Shown here in pieces: positions 36,895 through 44,345 of a DNA stretch of 64,000 nt. A program made the translations under genes and the position numbers. The stretch's first letter is position 1, and each line of letters starts with the position of its first letter. Location: positions 992,001 to 1,056,000 of the forward strand of contig NZ_CP104174.1 of assembly GCF_025200925.1 (NCBI RefSeq), read 5' to 3'. The notes under the pieces were generated by a model. The model had not been told where the DNA came from. It did not search any database and saw only the letters and a list, made by a program, of their open reading frames with translations. Origin of the DNA: Bradyrhizobium sp. CB1015 (GTDB lineage: Bacteria; Pseudomonadota; Alphaproteobacteria; Rhizobiales; Xanthobacteraceae).

Positions 36895-38043
36895 ATGAAG
36901 AAGGAATCCGTGATCGCCAATGCCAGGATCGTGCTGGCTGACCGGGTGATCGAGCAGGGCTGGCTCGCGCTTGCCGACGGACGCGTTGCGGAGATCGGCG
37001 AGGGGAGGGCGCCCGCGGGTGCCGAGGATGCCGGCGGCGATCTGATCATGCCCGGCCTGATCGAGCTCCACACCGACCATCTCGAAGCGCATTACGTGCC
37101 GCGGCCAAAGGTGTTCTGGAATCCGGTCGCCGCCGTCATCTCCTATGACGGCCAGCTCGCGACCTCGGGCATCACCACCGTGTTCGATTCGCTGCGGGTC
37201 TGGCGCGAGGACGGCGCCGAGGAGGTCGATGGTCGCGCCGGTGTGCTCGCCGCCGCGATCACCACCGCGCGCGAGGCCAACCTGCTGCGCGCCGATCACT
37301 TCCTGCATCTGCGCTGCGAGATCCCGATGCCGAGCGTAGTCGAGGAGGCCAAGGAGCTGATCGACCGTCCCGACGTCAAGCTGATGTCGCTGATGGACCA
37401 CACGCCGGGCCAGCGCCAGTTCCGCGACGAGGTCAAGCTGCGCGACTATTACCGCGGCAAGGGCGGCGGCAAGACCGATGCCGAGCTCGACGAGCTGTTC
37501 GCAAAGCGCTTCGAATATCAGAGGCTCTATGCCGCGGCAAACATGCGCGAGATCGTGGCGCTGGCGCATGAGTACAACATTCCGCTGGCGAGCCACGACG
37601 ACACCACCGAGGAGAACGTTGCGGACGCCGTGCGCGACCGCGTCTCGGTCGCGGAATTCCCGACCACGCTGGAGGCCGCGCGCGGCCTGCACCAGGCCGG
37701 CATCGACATCCTCATGGGCGCGCCGAACGTCGTGCGCGGCGGATCTCACTCCGGCAACATCGCCGCGGTCGATCTCGCGCGCGAAGGCCTGCTCGACATC
37801 CTGTCGTCGGATTACATCCCCTCGAGCCTTTTGATGGCCGCGCTGCAATTGCCCGAGCATGTGCCCGCGATCAGCCTTCCGGCCGCGGTTCGCACGGTGA
37901 CGAAAGCGCCCGCGGAGGCGGTCGGCCTCACCGACCGCGGCGAGGTCGCGACCGGCAAGCGCGCCGATTTGATCCGCGTCCATGTCGCAGGCCATGTCCC
38001 CGTGGTCCGCAGCGTCTGGCGCGAAGGACACCGCGTCGCATGA
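36895..38043 (+). CDS. phnM: Alpha-D-ribose 1-methylphosphonate 5-triphosphate diphosphatase
   Basis: The 382-residue amidohydrolase has IELHTDHLEAHYVPRPKV (metal ligands), LASHDDTTEENV and the C-terminal [20 protein letters not shown]. It removes pyrophosphate from the ribosylated phosphonate, giving the 5-phosphate used by PhnJ. The start at ATG 36895 has a GGAATGGGG ribosome site 12 bp after phnL. It overlaps phnN by 4 bp. A diverged paralogue lies at 25598-26791. Confidence 0.95.
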   Translation: MKKESVIANARIVLADRVIEQGWLALADGRVAEIGEGRAPAGAEDAGGDLIMPGLIELHTDHLEAHYVPRPKVFWNPVAAVISYDGQLATSGITTVFDSLRVWREDGAEEVDGRAGVLAAAITTAREANLLRADHFLHLRCEIPMPSVVEEAKELIDRPDVKLMSLMDHTPGQRQFRDEVKLRDYYRGKGGGKTDAELDELFAKRFEYQRLYAAANMREIVALAHEYNIPLASHDDTTEENVADAVRDRVSVAEFPTTLEAARGLHQAGIDILMGAPNVVRGGSHSGNIAAVDLAREGLLDILSSDYIPSSLLMAALQLPEHVPAISLPAAVRTVTKAPAEAVGLTDRGEVATGKRADLIRVHVAGHVPVVRSVWREGHRVA

Positions 38044-38651
38044 ACGAGATGGTGACCGCGGCCGAGGGCGAGACGGGTGCGATCGGCCCCGGCCGGCTCG
38101 TGCTCGTGGTCGGCCCCAGCGGCGCCGGCAAGGATACCTTGCTGCGGCTGGCGCAAGCAGCCTGCGGCGACGATCCCGACATCGTCTTCCCGCGCCGCAT
38201 CGTGACGCGTGCGTCTTCGGCCGATGAAGACAATATCGCGGTCAGCCCCGACGAATTCCGCCGCGCACGCGAGCATGGCGACTTCGCCGTGCATTGGGAT
38301 GCGCACGGTCATTCCTATGCGCTGCCGCTCGAGATCAACGACGACATCCGCGCAGGCCGCACCATCGTCGTCAACGTCTCACGCACCGTGATCGCCGCCT
38401 TACGCCGGGCCTATGCCAACGTCATGGTGGTCGCGATCACGGCGCCGCCGGATGTATTGGCGCAGCGGCTTGCCGCGCGCGCCCGGAAAAGCGACGGCAA
38501 CATCGCCGAGCGGCTGTCGCGCAGCGTCGATGACGCGTCGGCGCAGGCGGATGTCACCATCCTCAATGCCGGCAGCGCGGATTATCACAGCCGCCAGCTG
38601 GTGCGCGTGATCAGGAATGAAGGCTGGCAAGACGAGTTGTCGGCGCGATAG
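38040..38651 (+). CDS. phnN: Ribose 1,5-bisphosphate phosphokinase PhnN
   Basis: The 203-residue kinase has the P-loop GPSGAGKDTLL, the guanylate-kinase-like lid with RRIVTRASSADEDNIAVS and the HGHSYALPLEI segment typical of PhnN. It turns ribosyl 1,5-bisphosphate, left after C-P cleavage and cyclic phosphate opening, into PRPP, returning the ribose to metabolism. Its start overlaps the phnM stop (ATGA). This closes the canonical operon before a flavoprotein gene. Confidence 0.93.
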   Translation: MNEMVTAAEGETGAIGPGRLVLVVGPSGAGKDTLLRLAQAACGDDPDIVFPRRIVTRASSADEDNIAVSPDEFRRAREHGDFAVHWDAHGHSYALPLEINDDIRAGRTIVVNVSRTVIAALRRAYANVMVVAITAPPDVLAQRLAARARKSDGNIAERLSRSVDDASAQADVTILNAGSADYHSRQLVRVIRNEGWQDELSAR

Positions 38652-38663
38652 AGAGAGTGTGGA

Positions 38664-39275
38664 ATGACGGTGATCGAAACGATCGAACAGCTGGAAGCCA
38701 TCTACGGCGCCACCAATGACGCCTCGACCGTGAAAGTCGCCGACCACGTCACCCCGCTCTACCGCATCTTCATCGAGAAGGCGCCGTTCGCCGCGCTCGC
38801 CACCATCGGCCCGGACGGCATCGACTGCTCGCCGCGCGGCGATCTGCCCGGCTTCGTCCGCATCCACGACCCCAAGACGCTGTTGCTGCCCGACCGCCGC
38901 GGCAACAACCGGGTCGATTCGTTGCGCAATGTCGTGCGCGACCCGCGCGTGTCGCTGATGTTCCTGATCCCCGGCTCGGGCAATGTGGTGCGGGCGAACG
39001 GCCGCGCGCATCTGTCGGTCGATCCGCAGCTGCTGGCCTCGTTCAAGGTCGAAGGCAAGGCGCCGCGAAGCGTCATGGTGATGAACGTCGAGGAAATCTA
39101 TTTCCAGTGCGCTCGCGCCATCGTCCGCGCCGACCTCTGGAATCCCGACAAGCGCGTCGATCCGAAGATGCTGCCGACGCCGGGGCAGATCCTTGCGGAG
39201 ATGAGTGACAACAAGGTCGGCGGCGACGAATATGATCGTGCCTGGCCTGCCCGCGCGGCCGCGACGATGTGGTGA
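38664..39275 (+). CDS. PPOX-type FMN-dependent flavoprotein, pyridoxamine oxidase-like
   Basis: The 203-residue protein shows the split-barrel flavin fold: APFAALATIGPDGIDCSPRG, then DLPGFVRIHDPKTLLLPDRR, GNNRVDSLRNVVRDPRVSLM and the C-terminal CARAIVRADLW. It resembles the MSMEG_1061-type FMN flavoproteins. It starts 12 bp after phnN with no promoter visible, so it is probably co-transcribed with the C-P lyase genes. A direct link to phosphonate chemistry is not established; it may remove a reactive by-product. Repeats follow its stop. Confidence 0.8.
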   Translation: MTVIETIEQLEAIYGATNDASTVKVADHVTPLYRIFIEKAPFAALATIGPDGIDCSPRGDLPGFVRIHDPKTLLLPDRRGNNRVDSLRNVVRDPRVSLMFLIPGSGNVVRANGRAHLSVDPQLLASFKVEGKAPRSVMVMNVEEIYFQCARAIVRADLWNPDKRVDPKMLPTPGQILAEMSDNKVGGDEYDRAWPARAAATMW

Positions 39276-39337
39276 TCGTCCGCCCTCCCTCGTCTCCCTC
39301 GCCCCGTTCTCTTGTCCGCCGAAGCCCGCCTTCGGGC

Positions 39338-39634
39338 GAAGGCGGATGCGGGGAGAGGGCGGGGTGAGGGGCTCTCTCGACACGGGAGATCGTGGTAAGA
39401 CCTGTACCCCTCACCCGGATTACATCTTCGATGCAATCCAACCTCTCCACGCAAGCGGCAGGGCTGTCGCATATGACTTGTGGCGGCGGCCTGCGCGCAC
39501 GCCTCGTCCTTCGAGACGGCGCTTACGCGCTTCCTCAGGGTGAGGCTAAGCAGCATTGCGCCCGTTGAGACTGCCGCCACCCATTCCGCCCTCATCCTGA
39601 GGAGCCCGCCCAAAGCGGGCGTCTCGAAGGATGG
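39338..39634. repeat. Repeat cluster in the gap after the phn operon
   Basis: The 424-bp gap (39276-39699) holds a GGGGAGAGGG/GGTGAGGGG unit (39338-39420) and two CCTTCGAGAC...CCTCAGGGTGAGG / CCTCATCCTGAGGAG...TCTCGAAGG units (39505-39634). These belong to families seen elsewhere in the window. No gene or clear regulatory site is visible in the gap. Confidence 0.6.
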
Positions 39635-39699
39635 CCGCATGGAAAAGCTCTCAAATGCGATAGCCTGCCGCAAGCGGGGAGAGGTAAGAGGCATCCCCT

Positions 39700-40431
39700 C
39701 TAGTTAAACGCCATCCCGCCGCTCAGTGCGATGGTCTGTCCGGTCATGTAGGCATTGTCGATCAGCAGCATCACGGCCTTCGCCACTTCCTCCGCTGTGC
39801 CGAAGCGGCCGAGCGGGATGCGGCTGACGAGCGCGGGCTGGCCGCTCATCATGTCGGTCTCGATCAGCGACGGCGCCACGGCGTTGACGGTGATGCCCTC
39901 CTTCACGAGCCGCGCCGCATAGCCGCGCGTCAGGCCCTCCATGCCTGCCTTTGACGCATTGTAGTGCGGGCCGATCGAGCCGGCGCCGCGGGCGGCGCCG
40001 GAGGAGATGTTGACGATGCGGCCCCATTTCCGCGCGCGCATTGATGGCAGCACCGCTTGCGTGCACAGGAAAGCCGATTTCAGGTTGACCAGGATGGTGC
40101 GGTCGAAATCGTCCTCGGTGAGATCGTCGATGCCGCGCGTGATCGCAATGCCGGCATTGTTGACCAGGATGTCGATCGGCCCGAGCCCGGCGGTGACGCG
40201 CTCGACCATATCAGCCACGGCCTCACGCTGCGAGACGTCGGCGGCGACCACGATGGCGCGGCCGCCCTGCCTGCCGATCTCGCCCGCCAGCTGCTCAGCC
40301 TGGCCAATTCTCTCGCGGCAATTGATCGCCACCGCCGCGCCTGCGTCGGCCAGCGCGCGACAGACGGCTGCGCCAATTCCGCGCGAGCCGCCGGTGACGA
40401 GCGCCGTGCGCCCCTTCAGAGCATCCGTCAT
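39700..40431 (-). CDS. SDR family NAD(P)-dependent oxidoreductase, FabG-like
   Basis: The 243-residue short-chain dehydrogenase has the cofactor motif TGGSRGIG, NNAGIA, the catalytic serine in NISSG, and YNASKAG for the Tyr/Lys pair. It ends with GQTIALSGGMAFN. These features match 3-oxoacyl-ACP reductase-like enzymes, but the family is broad. The start at ATG 40431 leads directly to LKGRTALVTGG; the longer frame upstream is not conserved-looking. It is divergent from the sulfonate-related genes, and its promoter shares that gap. Confidence 0.9.
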   Translation of the reverse strand: MTDALKGRTALVTGGSRGIGAAVCRALADAGAAVAINCRERIGQAEQLAGEIGRQGGRAIVVAADVSQREAVADMVERVTAGLGPIDILVNNAGIAITRGIDDLTEDDFDRTILVNLKSAFLCTQAVLPSMRARKWGRIVNISSGAARGAGSIGPHYNASKAGMEGLTRGYAARLVKEGITVNAVAPSLIETDMMSGQPALVSRIPLGRFGTAEEVAKAVMLLIDNAYMTGQTIALSGGMAFN

Positions 40432-40501
40432 GTCGTCCTCCCGCACTTCCTTGCGCCTCTCAGGGCAACGGTACCACGCTATGGCCCGCTTGCGTGTTGA
40501 C

Positions 40502-40605
40502 ATCATCGCGAGATGATTTCGGCTGCGGCGGCTTGGGCGCAGAGAAGTGCGCGCACGCGACCGCGGCAAATATGGATAGCCATTTCATTGACCGATCGGG
40601 TCAAT
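40502..40605. promoter_or_regulatory. Two small inverted repeats in SDR-sulfonate divergent region
   Basis: ATCATC-GCGA-GATGAT (40502-40517), just after a TTGACA hexamer at 40497, and ATTGACC-GATCG-GGTCAAT (40587-40605) are perfect inverted repeats. Either could bind a regulator of the divergent genes. The pairing with a specific regulator is unknown. Confidence 0.35.
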
Positions 40606-40689
40606 CCCTCGATATTCGAAGCATCGAAACTGCACCTTCGAGCCGAAAGCCGCTGCATGACGTCGAATGACCAGCGAGTGAGAAGCGAC

Positions 40690-40752
40690 ATGCGCAAGCG
40701 CATGATGCGTCGCTGCGTCTCGGCCGCGACCGGCGCCTGTTGTCGCTGCTGA
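40690..40752 (+). CDS. Cys-rich leader peptide, possible attenuator of sulfonate genes
   Basis: A 20-codon frame reads MRKRMMRRCVSAATGACCRC and stops, with a GTGAGAAG ribosome site before the ATG. Four of its last twelve residues are cysteine, including the terminal C-C-R-C. It sits 292 bp before a sulfonate-binding protein gene. Short Cys-rich peptides before sulfur genes in other bacteria (well described in mycobacteria) make ribosomes stall when cysteinyl-tRNA is scarce and so change downstream expression. By analogy this may sense sulfur starvation. ATG codons at 40702 and 40705 could also serve. The open frame from 40513 would extend it, but that part looks random. Confidence 0.45.
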   Translation: MRKRMMRRCVSAATGACCRC

Positions 40753-40820
40753 TCGCCGAGCCAAAATCCCGATCGCAATCTCTTGACAGGAACGCCGACC
40801 CGTTCGGCGAACGAGCAGCC

Positions 40821-41015
40821 ATGCCCAAAGCCTATATCATCGAAATTCACGACCGCACCGCCGGCATCATCGCCAGCGATGAGCGCGGCTTCCGCTTCTT
40901 CTCTTCCGAACGCCTGTTCGACAGCCTCGAAGGCCGCCAGTTCCGCTCGGCCCGCGACGCCGAACGCGCCGCACGCGCCGTGTTGGCGGAGCGCCGGCAC
41001 CTTGTCTCAATCTGA
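40821..41015 (+). CDS. Small conserved-looking protein, sulfonate operon
   Basis: A 64-residue frame from ATG 40821 encodes MPKAYIIEIHDRTAGIIASD followed by ERGFRFFSSERLFDSLEGRQ and an arginine-rich helix (DAERAARAVLAERRHL). It looks like a compact beta-beta-alpha domain: short strands, then a helix rich in Ala, Arg and Glu. Codon use is good. It ends 28 bp before the sulfonate-binding protein start, so the two probably share a transcript. A CGTTC/GAACG hairpin lies just upstream at 40801-40813 and may control its translation. The function is unknown. Confidence 0.65.
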   Translation: MPKAYIIEIHDRTAGIIASDERGFRFFSSERLFDSLEGRQFRSARDAERAARAVLAERRHLVSI

Positions 41016-41043
41016 GCACCAGCAGACCGAAAGGACTTTGCAA

Positions 41044-41997
41044 ATGATCACGCGACGACACATCATCGCCGGCGCTCTGTTGCTGGCAAGTGCGGCCGGC
41101 TCGCCCGCGCACGCCGAGGACAAGCCGGCGGAAATCCGCATCGGCACGCAGAAGGGCGGCTTCTTCCCCGCGGTGCGCCAGCGCCAGACGCTGGAGAACG
41201 CCTTCAAGCCGCTCGGCATCGCGATCAAGTGGATCGACTTCCAGTTCGGTCCGCCGCTGCTGGAGGCCATCAATGTCGGCAGTGTCGATTTCGGCTATGT
41301 CGGCGACTCCCCGCCGATCTTCGCACAGGCCGGCGGCGCCAAGATCCGCTACGTCGCCGCGGTGAAATCGGACGGCAACACCCAGGCGATCATCGTGCCG
41401 AAGGATTCACCGATTCACGCGCTGGCCGATCTCAAGGGCAAGCGCGTCGCCTTCGGCAAGGGATCGAGCGCGCACAATCTGCTGGTCGCTGCGCTCGAGA
41501 AGGCAGGCCTGTCCTGGTCCGACATCACACCGGCGCCGCTCGCCCCTGCCGATGCGACCGCCGCCTTCATCAAGGGTTCGGTCGATGCCTGGTCGATCTG
41601 GGATCCCTATCTCGCGCTCGCCGAGCTGAAGGAAAAGGCGCGCGTCATCGCTTTCGACAAGGACGTGCACAGGCCGAATGCCTTCTACATCGCGGGTTCC
41701 GACTTCGTGGACAAGTACCCATCGCTGGTCGCGAAGCTCAATGCCGCCTTCGCCTCCGAAGGCGGTTGGGCCAACAATCATCACGAGGAGGTCGCCAAGG
41801 CGCAGGCCGAGGCCACCGGCGTCGACATCGAGGCTGTCTGGCGCTTCGTCGATCGCTCCAACTTCAGCGTGGTGCCGGTCGACGGCGAGGTGATCAGGAG
41901 CCAGCAGGCGGTCGCCGATCGCTTTGCCAAGCTCGGCCTGATTCCAAAGCCGGTCAACGTCTCCGACATCGTCTGGAAGTGGAATCCGGGCTCCTGA
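41044..41997 (+). CDS. Aliphatic sulfonate/taurine ABC substrate-binding protein
   Basis: The 317-residue protein has a signal peptide (RRHIIAGALLLASAAGSPAHA) and the SsuA/TauA fold: IRIGTQKGGFFPAVRQRQTL, VGSVDFGYVGDSPPIFAQAG, KGKRVAFGKGSSAHNLLVAA and KGSVDAWSIWDPYLA. It should bind alkanesulfonates in the periplasm. No permease or ATPase gene is next to it, so it must share a transporter encoded elsewhere. A TauD-family dioxygenase follows by 27 bp, supporting the use of a sulfonate as sulfur source. Confidence 0.9.
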   Translation: MITRRHIIAGALLLASAAGSPAHAEDKPAEIRIGTQKGGFFPAVRQRQTLENAFKPLGIAIKWIDFQFGPPLLEAINVGSVDFGYVGDSPPIFAQAGGAKIRYVAAVKSDGNTQAIIVPKDSPIHALADLKGKRVAFGKGSSAHNLLVAALEKAGLSWSDITPAPLAPADATAAFIKGSVDAWSIWDPYLALAELKEKARVIAFDKDVHRPNAFYIAGSDFVDKYPSLVAKLNAAFASEGGWANNHHEEVAKAQAEATGVDIEAVWRFVDRSNFSVVPVDGEVIRSQQAVADRFAKLGLIPKPVNVSDIVWKWNPGS

Positions 41998-42024
41998 GCG
42001 GGCATCCTTTTGAGGAGTGGCAGT

Positions 42025-42963
42025 ATGAGTTTCTACAGAGACTTCAACGACAAGCTCGCAATCGAACGGTGGAACACGCACCAGCGCGAACCGTTCGAGA
42101 CGATCAAGGTGAGGCAGCTCTCGCCGACCGTCGGCGCGGAGATCTCCGGTATTGATCTCTCCAAGGAGGTGAGCGAGACGCAATTCGCCGAGATCAGGCG
42201 CGCGCTCGACGAGAATCTTGCCGTGATCTTCCGCGACCAGAAATTGTCGCCGGAGAACCATAAGCGCTTCGCGCGCCGCTTCGGCAAGTCGCTGCACCGG
42301 CATGAGCTCGCCGCCACGCGCTTCAAGGGCGATGGTCCGTTCGATCCGGAATTCCTGTCATGGAAGACCGGCCGGGACTCGCGCTTCACTGCCGGCGACG
42401 GCTGGCATCCCGACGTGTCCTGCGATCCCAGCCCGATCGCCTATTCGCTGCTGCGGGTGACGAAGACCCCGCCGCTCGGGGGCGATACCGCCTTCGCCAA
42501 CATGTATCTCGCCTACGAATTCCTGTCGGATCCGATCAAGCAATTGCTCGACGGCCTGACCGCGATCCACGATGGGTCGCTGGCCTGGACCGCCGGCTAT
42601 GGTGCGAAGCCTGATCCCGGCAAGACCTATCCGCAGACCGAGCACCCGGTGGTGGCGATCCATCCGCGCACGGGACGAAAGTTCCTCTATGTGAATGCGT
42701 CCTTCACCTCGCACATCGTGCAACTGACGCGGCGGGAAAGCGACGCCATTCTGCAGCTCCTGTTCCGGCACGTCGAAAGCCAGCTTTCGCTGCAGACGCG
42801 CGTCAACTGGCAGCCGAATTCGCTGCTGGTGTGGGACAATTGGGCGAGCCAGCACCACGCGATCTGGGATTACTATCCCTGGGAACGCTGGGGTGAGCGA
42901 GTCTCGGTGGTGACCGGAGAGGCACCGCGAGCCCGGCTCGATCTCGGCGAGGCCGCCGAGTAG
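42025..42963 (+). CDS. TauD/TfdA family Fe(II)/2-oxoglutarate dioxygenase
   Basis: The 312-residue protein has the TauD fold with the facial triad: His and Asp in GWHPDVS and the distal His in NWASQHHAIWDY. The 2-oxoglutarate arginine is near the end (ERWGERVSVVTGE). The N-terminal GAEISGIDLSKEV is also typical. Members hydroxylate the carbon bearing sulfonate or sulfate and release sulfite. The start at ATG 42025 follows TGAGGAG. Its place after a sulfonate-binding protein indicates a desulfonating role, though alkyl sulfates or other substrates are possible. Confidence 0.92.
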   Translation: MSFYRDFNDKLAIERWNTHQREPFETIKVRQLSPTVGAEISGIDLSKEVSETQFAEIRRALDENLAVIFRDQKLSPENHKRFARRFGKSLHRHELAATRFKGDGPFDPEFLSWKTGRDSRFTAGDGWHPDVSCDPSPIAYSLLRVTKTPPLGGDTAFANMYLAYEFLSDPIKQLLDGLTAIHDGSLAWTAGYGAKPDPGKTYPQTEHPVVAIHPRTGRKFLYVNASFTSHIVQLTRRESDAILQLLFRHVESQLSLQTRVNWQPNSLLVWDNWASQHHAIWDYYPWERWGERVSVVTGEAPRARLDLGEAAE

Positions 42964-42986
42964 TTTCGCCCGGCGCTGCGCTCCAC

Positions 42987-43490
42987 CTACCCGCGGCGCC
43001 GCGCCCTGGTGCGTGCCGCCTTCTTTGCGGCGGCGGAGCGGGCCTTGGCGCCCTTGGTGTGGCTCGCCTTGCGCGCGGCGGCTGAGCGGGACGCTGCGGT
43101 TCGACGGCTGGCGGCTCGCTTGGCCTGTTTCGACAGGGCACTGCGCGATGCGGTCGAGCGCGGTTCCTTCTTCAGGACGTTCGCGGCGGCGCGCGATACT
43201 TTCGGCCTTCGCTTCGGCGTGCGTTTGCCCTGGCCGACCTCATAGGCATATTTGGCACTGCGCCGCGTCGATTTCTTGGTGCGCCCCTTGCGCGGCGGCG
43301 GGAGATCGACACCGGCGCGACGCGCTTCGGACAGGCCGATCGCGATGGCCTGCTTGGTCGAGCGTGCGCCGTGCTTGCCCTTGCGAATCTTGTCGATCTC
43401 GTCCTTGACGAATTCGCCGGCCTGCGTGCTGGCCGACTTGCCCGCCCGCTTGTCCTGCCTGGCTTTGCGGATGACTTCCTGTCTTGGCAT
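42987..43490 (-). CDS. Lys/Arg-rich protein, DUF6496-like
   Basis: The 167-residue protein has an N-terminal module (EVIRKARQDKRAGKSASTQA, then GEFVKDEIDKIRKGKHGARS and TKQAIAIGLSEARRAGVDLP) that I associate with DUF6496. A long basic C-terminal tail of Ala, Arg, Ser and Lys (about residues 85-167) resembles histone-H1-like tails and could bind DNA or RNA. It is monocistronic and lies tail to tail with the dioxygenase gene. Basic tail repeats such as AAARKASH and AAAKKAART suggest a flexible nucleic acid-binding region. Function is not known. Confidence 0.75.
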   Translation of the reverse strand: MPRQEVIRKARQDKRAGKSASTQAGEFVKDEIDKIRKGKHGARSTKQAIAIGLSEARRAGVDLPPPRKGRTKKSTRRSAKYAYEVGQGKRTPKRRPKVSRAAANVLKKEPRSTASRSALSKQAKRAASRRTAASRSAAARKASHTKGAKARSAAAKKAARTRARRRG

Positions 43491-43558
43491 GGTCGAGTTC
43501 CCCTTCTTGAGTGAGAGGGATGTCTGACCGCAACGCGCAAGACGGAAGATCGATCCGC

Positions 43559-44341
43559 TTAGTTCCGCAGCGCCGCCAGCAACTCATCCGGCCGCTCGGC
43601 CATGATCATGTGGCCGGCGCCGGGCACCACGACGGTCTTTGCATGCGGGATCGCGGCGGCGAGTGCCTTGCCGGCCTTCGCCGGCGTCATCATGTCCCGC
43701 TCGCCGAGGATGAGCGTCGTCGGCACCTTCACGCTGGCTGCCGCGGCAAGCGCATTCGCATAGGCGTTGCAGGCCGACAAATCCCTGAACAGCACGCCCG
43801 GCTCGCATGCCCTCAGCACCGCCTGTGCGCCGCCATGCATCCACAGGCCCGGCGCCAGACTGCCGCCGAGCTCCGCGTTGAAGCCGAGGCCCCAGATGGA
43901 GACCATGTCGTTGGCATCCTGCGAATTGGCTTCGGCGGCTTTCAAGAGATCCGGACCCACCGTCATGGTCGCGGCGGTGCCGATCAGGCTCAGCGCGGAG
44001 ACCTTGTCGGGATGCCGTGCGGCGGTCTCCAGCGAGATCAGCGAGCCCATGGAGTGGCCGATCAGATGAGCCTTCGCAGCTCCCGCCGCATCGAGCAGCG
44101 CCGCCGTCCAGTCGGCCATCTCAGCAATAGTCGAGAGCGAGGGTCCAGCCGAGCGACCGTGCCCGGGCAGGTCGGGCGCGAGAACGGAAAAACCGTGATG
44201 GGCAAACCAACGCGTATGCAGCGCCCAGGTCGAATGATCGAAGCCGGCGCCGTGGATGAAGACCACCGCGGGCAGGGACTTGTCGAAGTCGCGGCCGCCG
44301 GTTGCGACAAACACATCGGTGCCGTTGACGGAGAGCTTCAT
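43559..44341 (-). CDS. Alpha/beta hydrolase
   Basis: The 260-residue protein has the alpha/beta hydrolase core with PAVVFIHGAGFDHSTW, the nucleophile elbow GHSMGS, the acid in ERDMMTP and the histidine in GAGHMIMAE. It looks like a soluble esterase or lactonase; no signal peptide is present. ATG 44341 gives a natural N-terminus (MKLSVNGTDVFVATGG). It begins 4 bp after the metY stop on the same strand, so the two share a transcript. Its role with MetY is unknown; removal of an O-acyl group is one possibility. Confidence 0.88.
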   Translation of the reverse strand: MKLSVNGTDVFVATGGRDFDKSLPAVVFIHGAGFDHSTWALHTRWFAHHGFSVLAPDLPGHGRSAGPSLSTIAEMADWTAALLDAAGAAKAHLIGHSMGSLISLETAARHPDKVSALSLIGTAATMTVGPDLLKAAEANSQDANDMVSIWGLGFNAELGGSLAPGLWMHGGAQAVLRACEPGVLFRDLSACNAYANALAAAASVKVPTTLILGERDMMTPAKAGKALAAAIPHAKTVVVPGAGHMIMAERPDELLAALRN

Positions 44342-44345
44342 GGTG

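Noticed and set aside
36088..38031. 647-codon minus-strand frame
   Set aside because: It is antisense to phnL and phnM, which have full catalytic motifs and tight operon spacing.
40503..41000. 165-codon minus-strand frame
   Set aside because: It overlaps the leader and the 64-residue gene on the other strand, has an amino-acid mix typical of a shadow, and ends inside the divergent promoter region.
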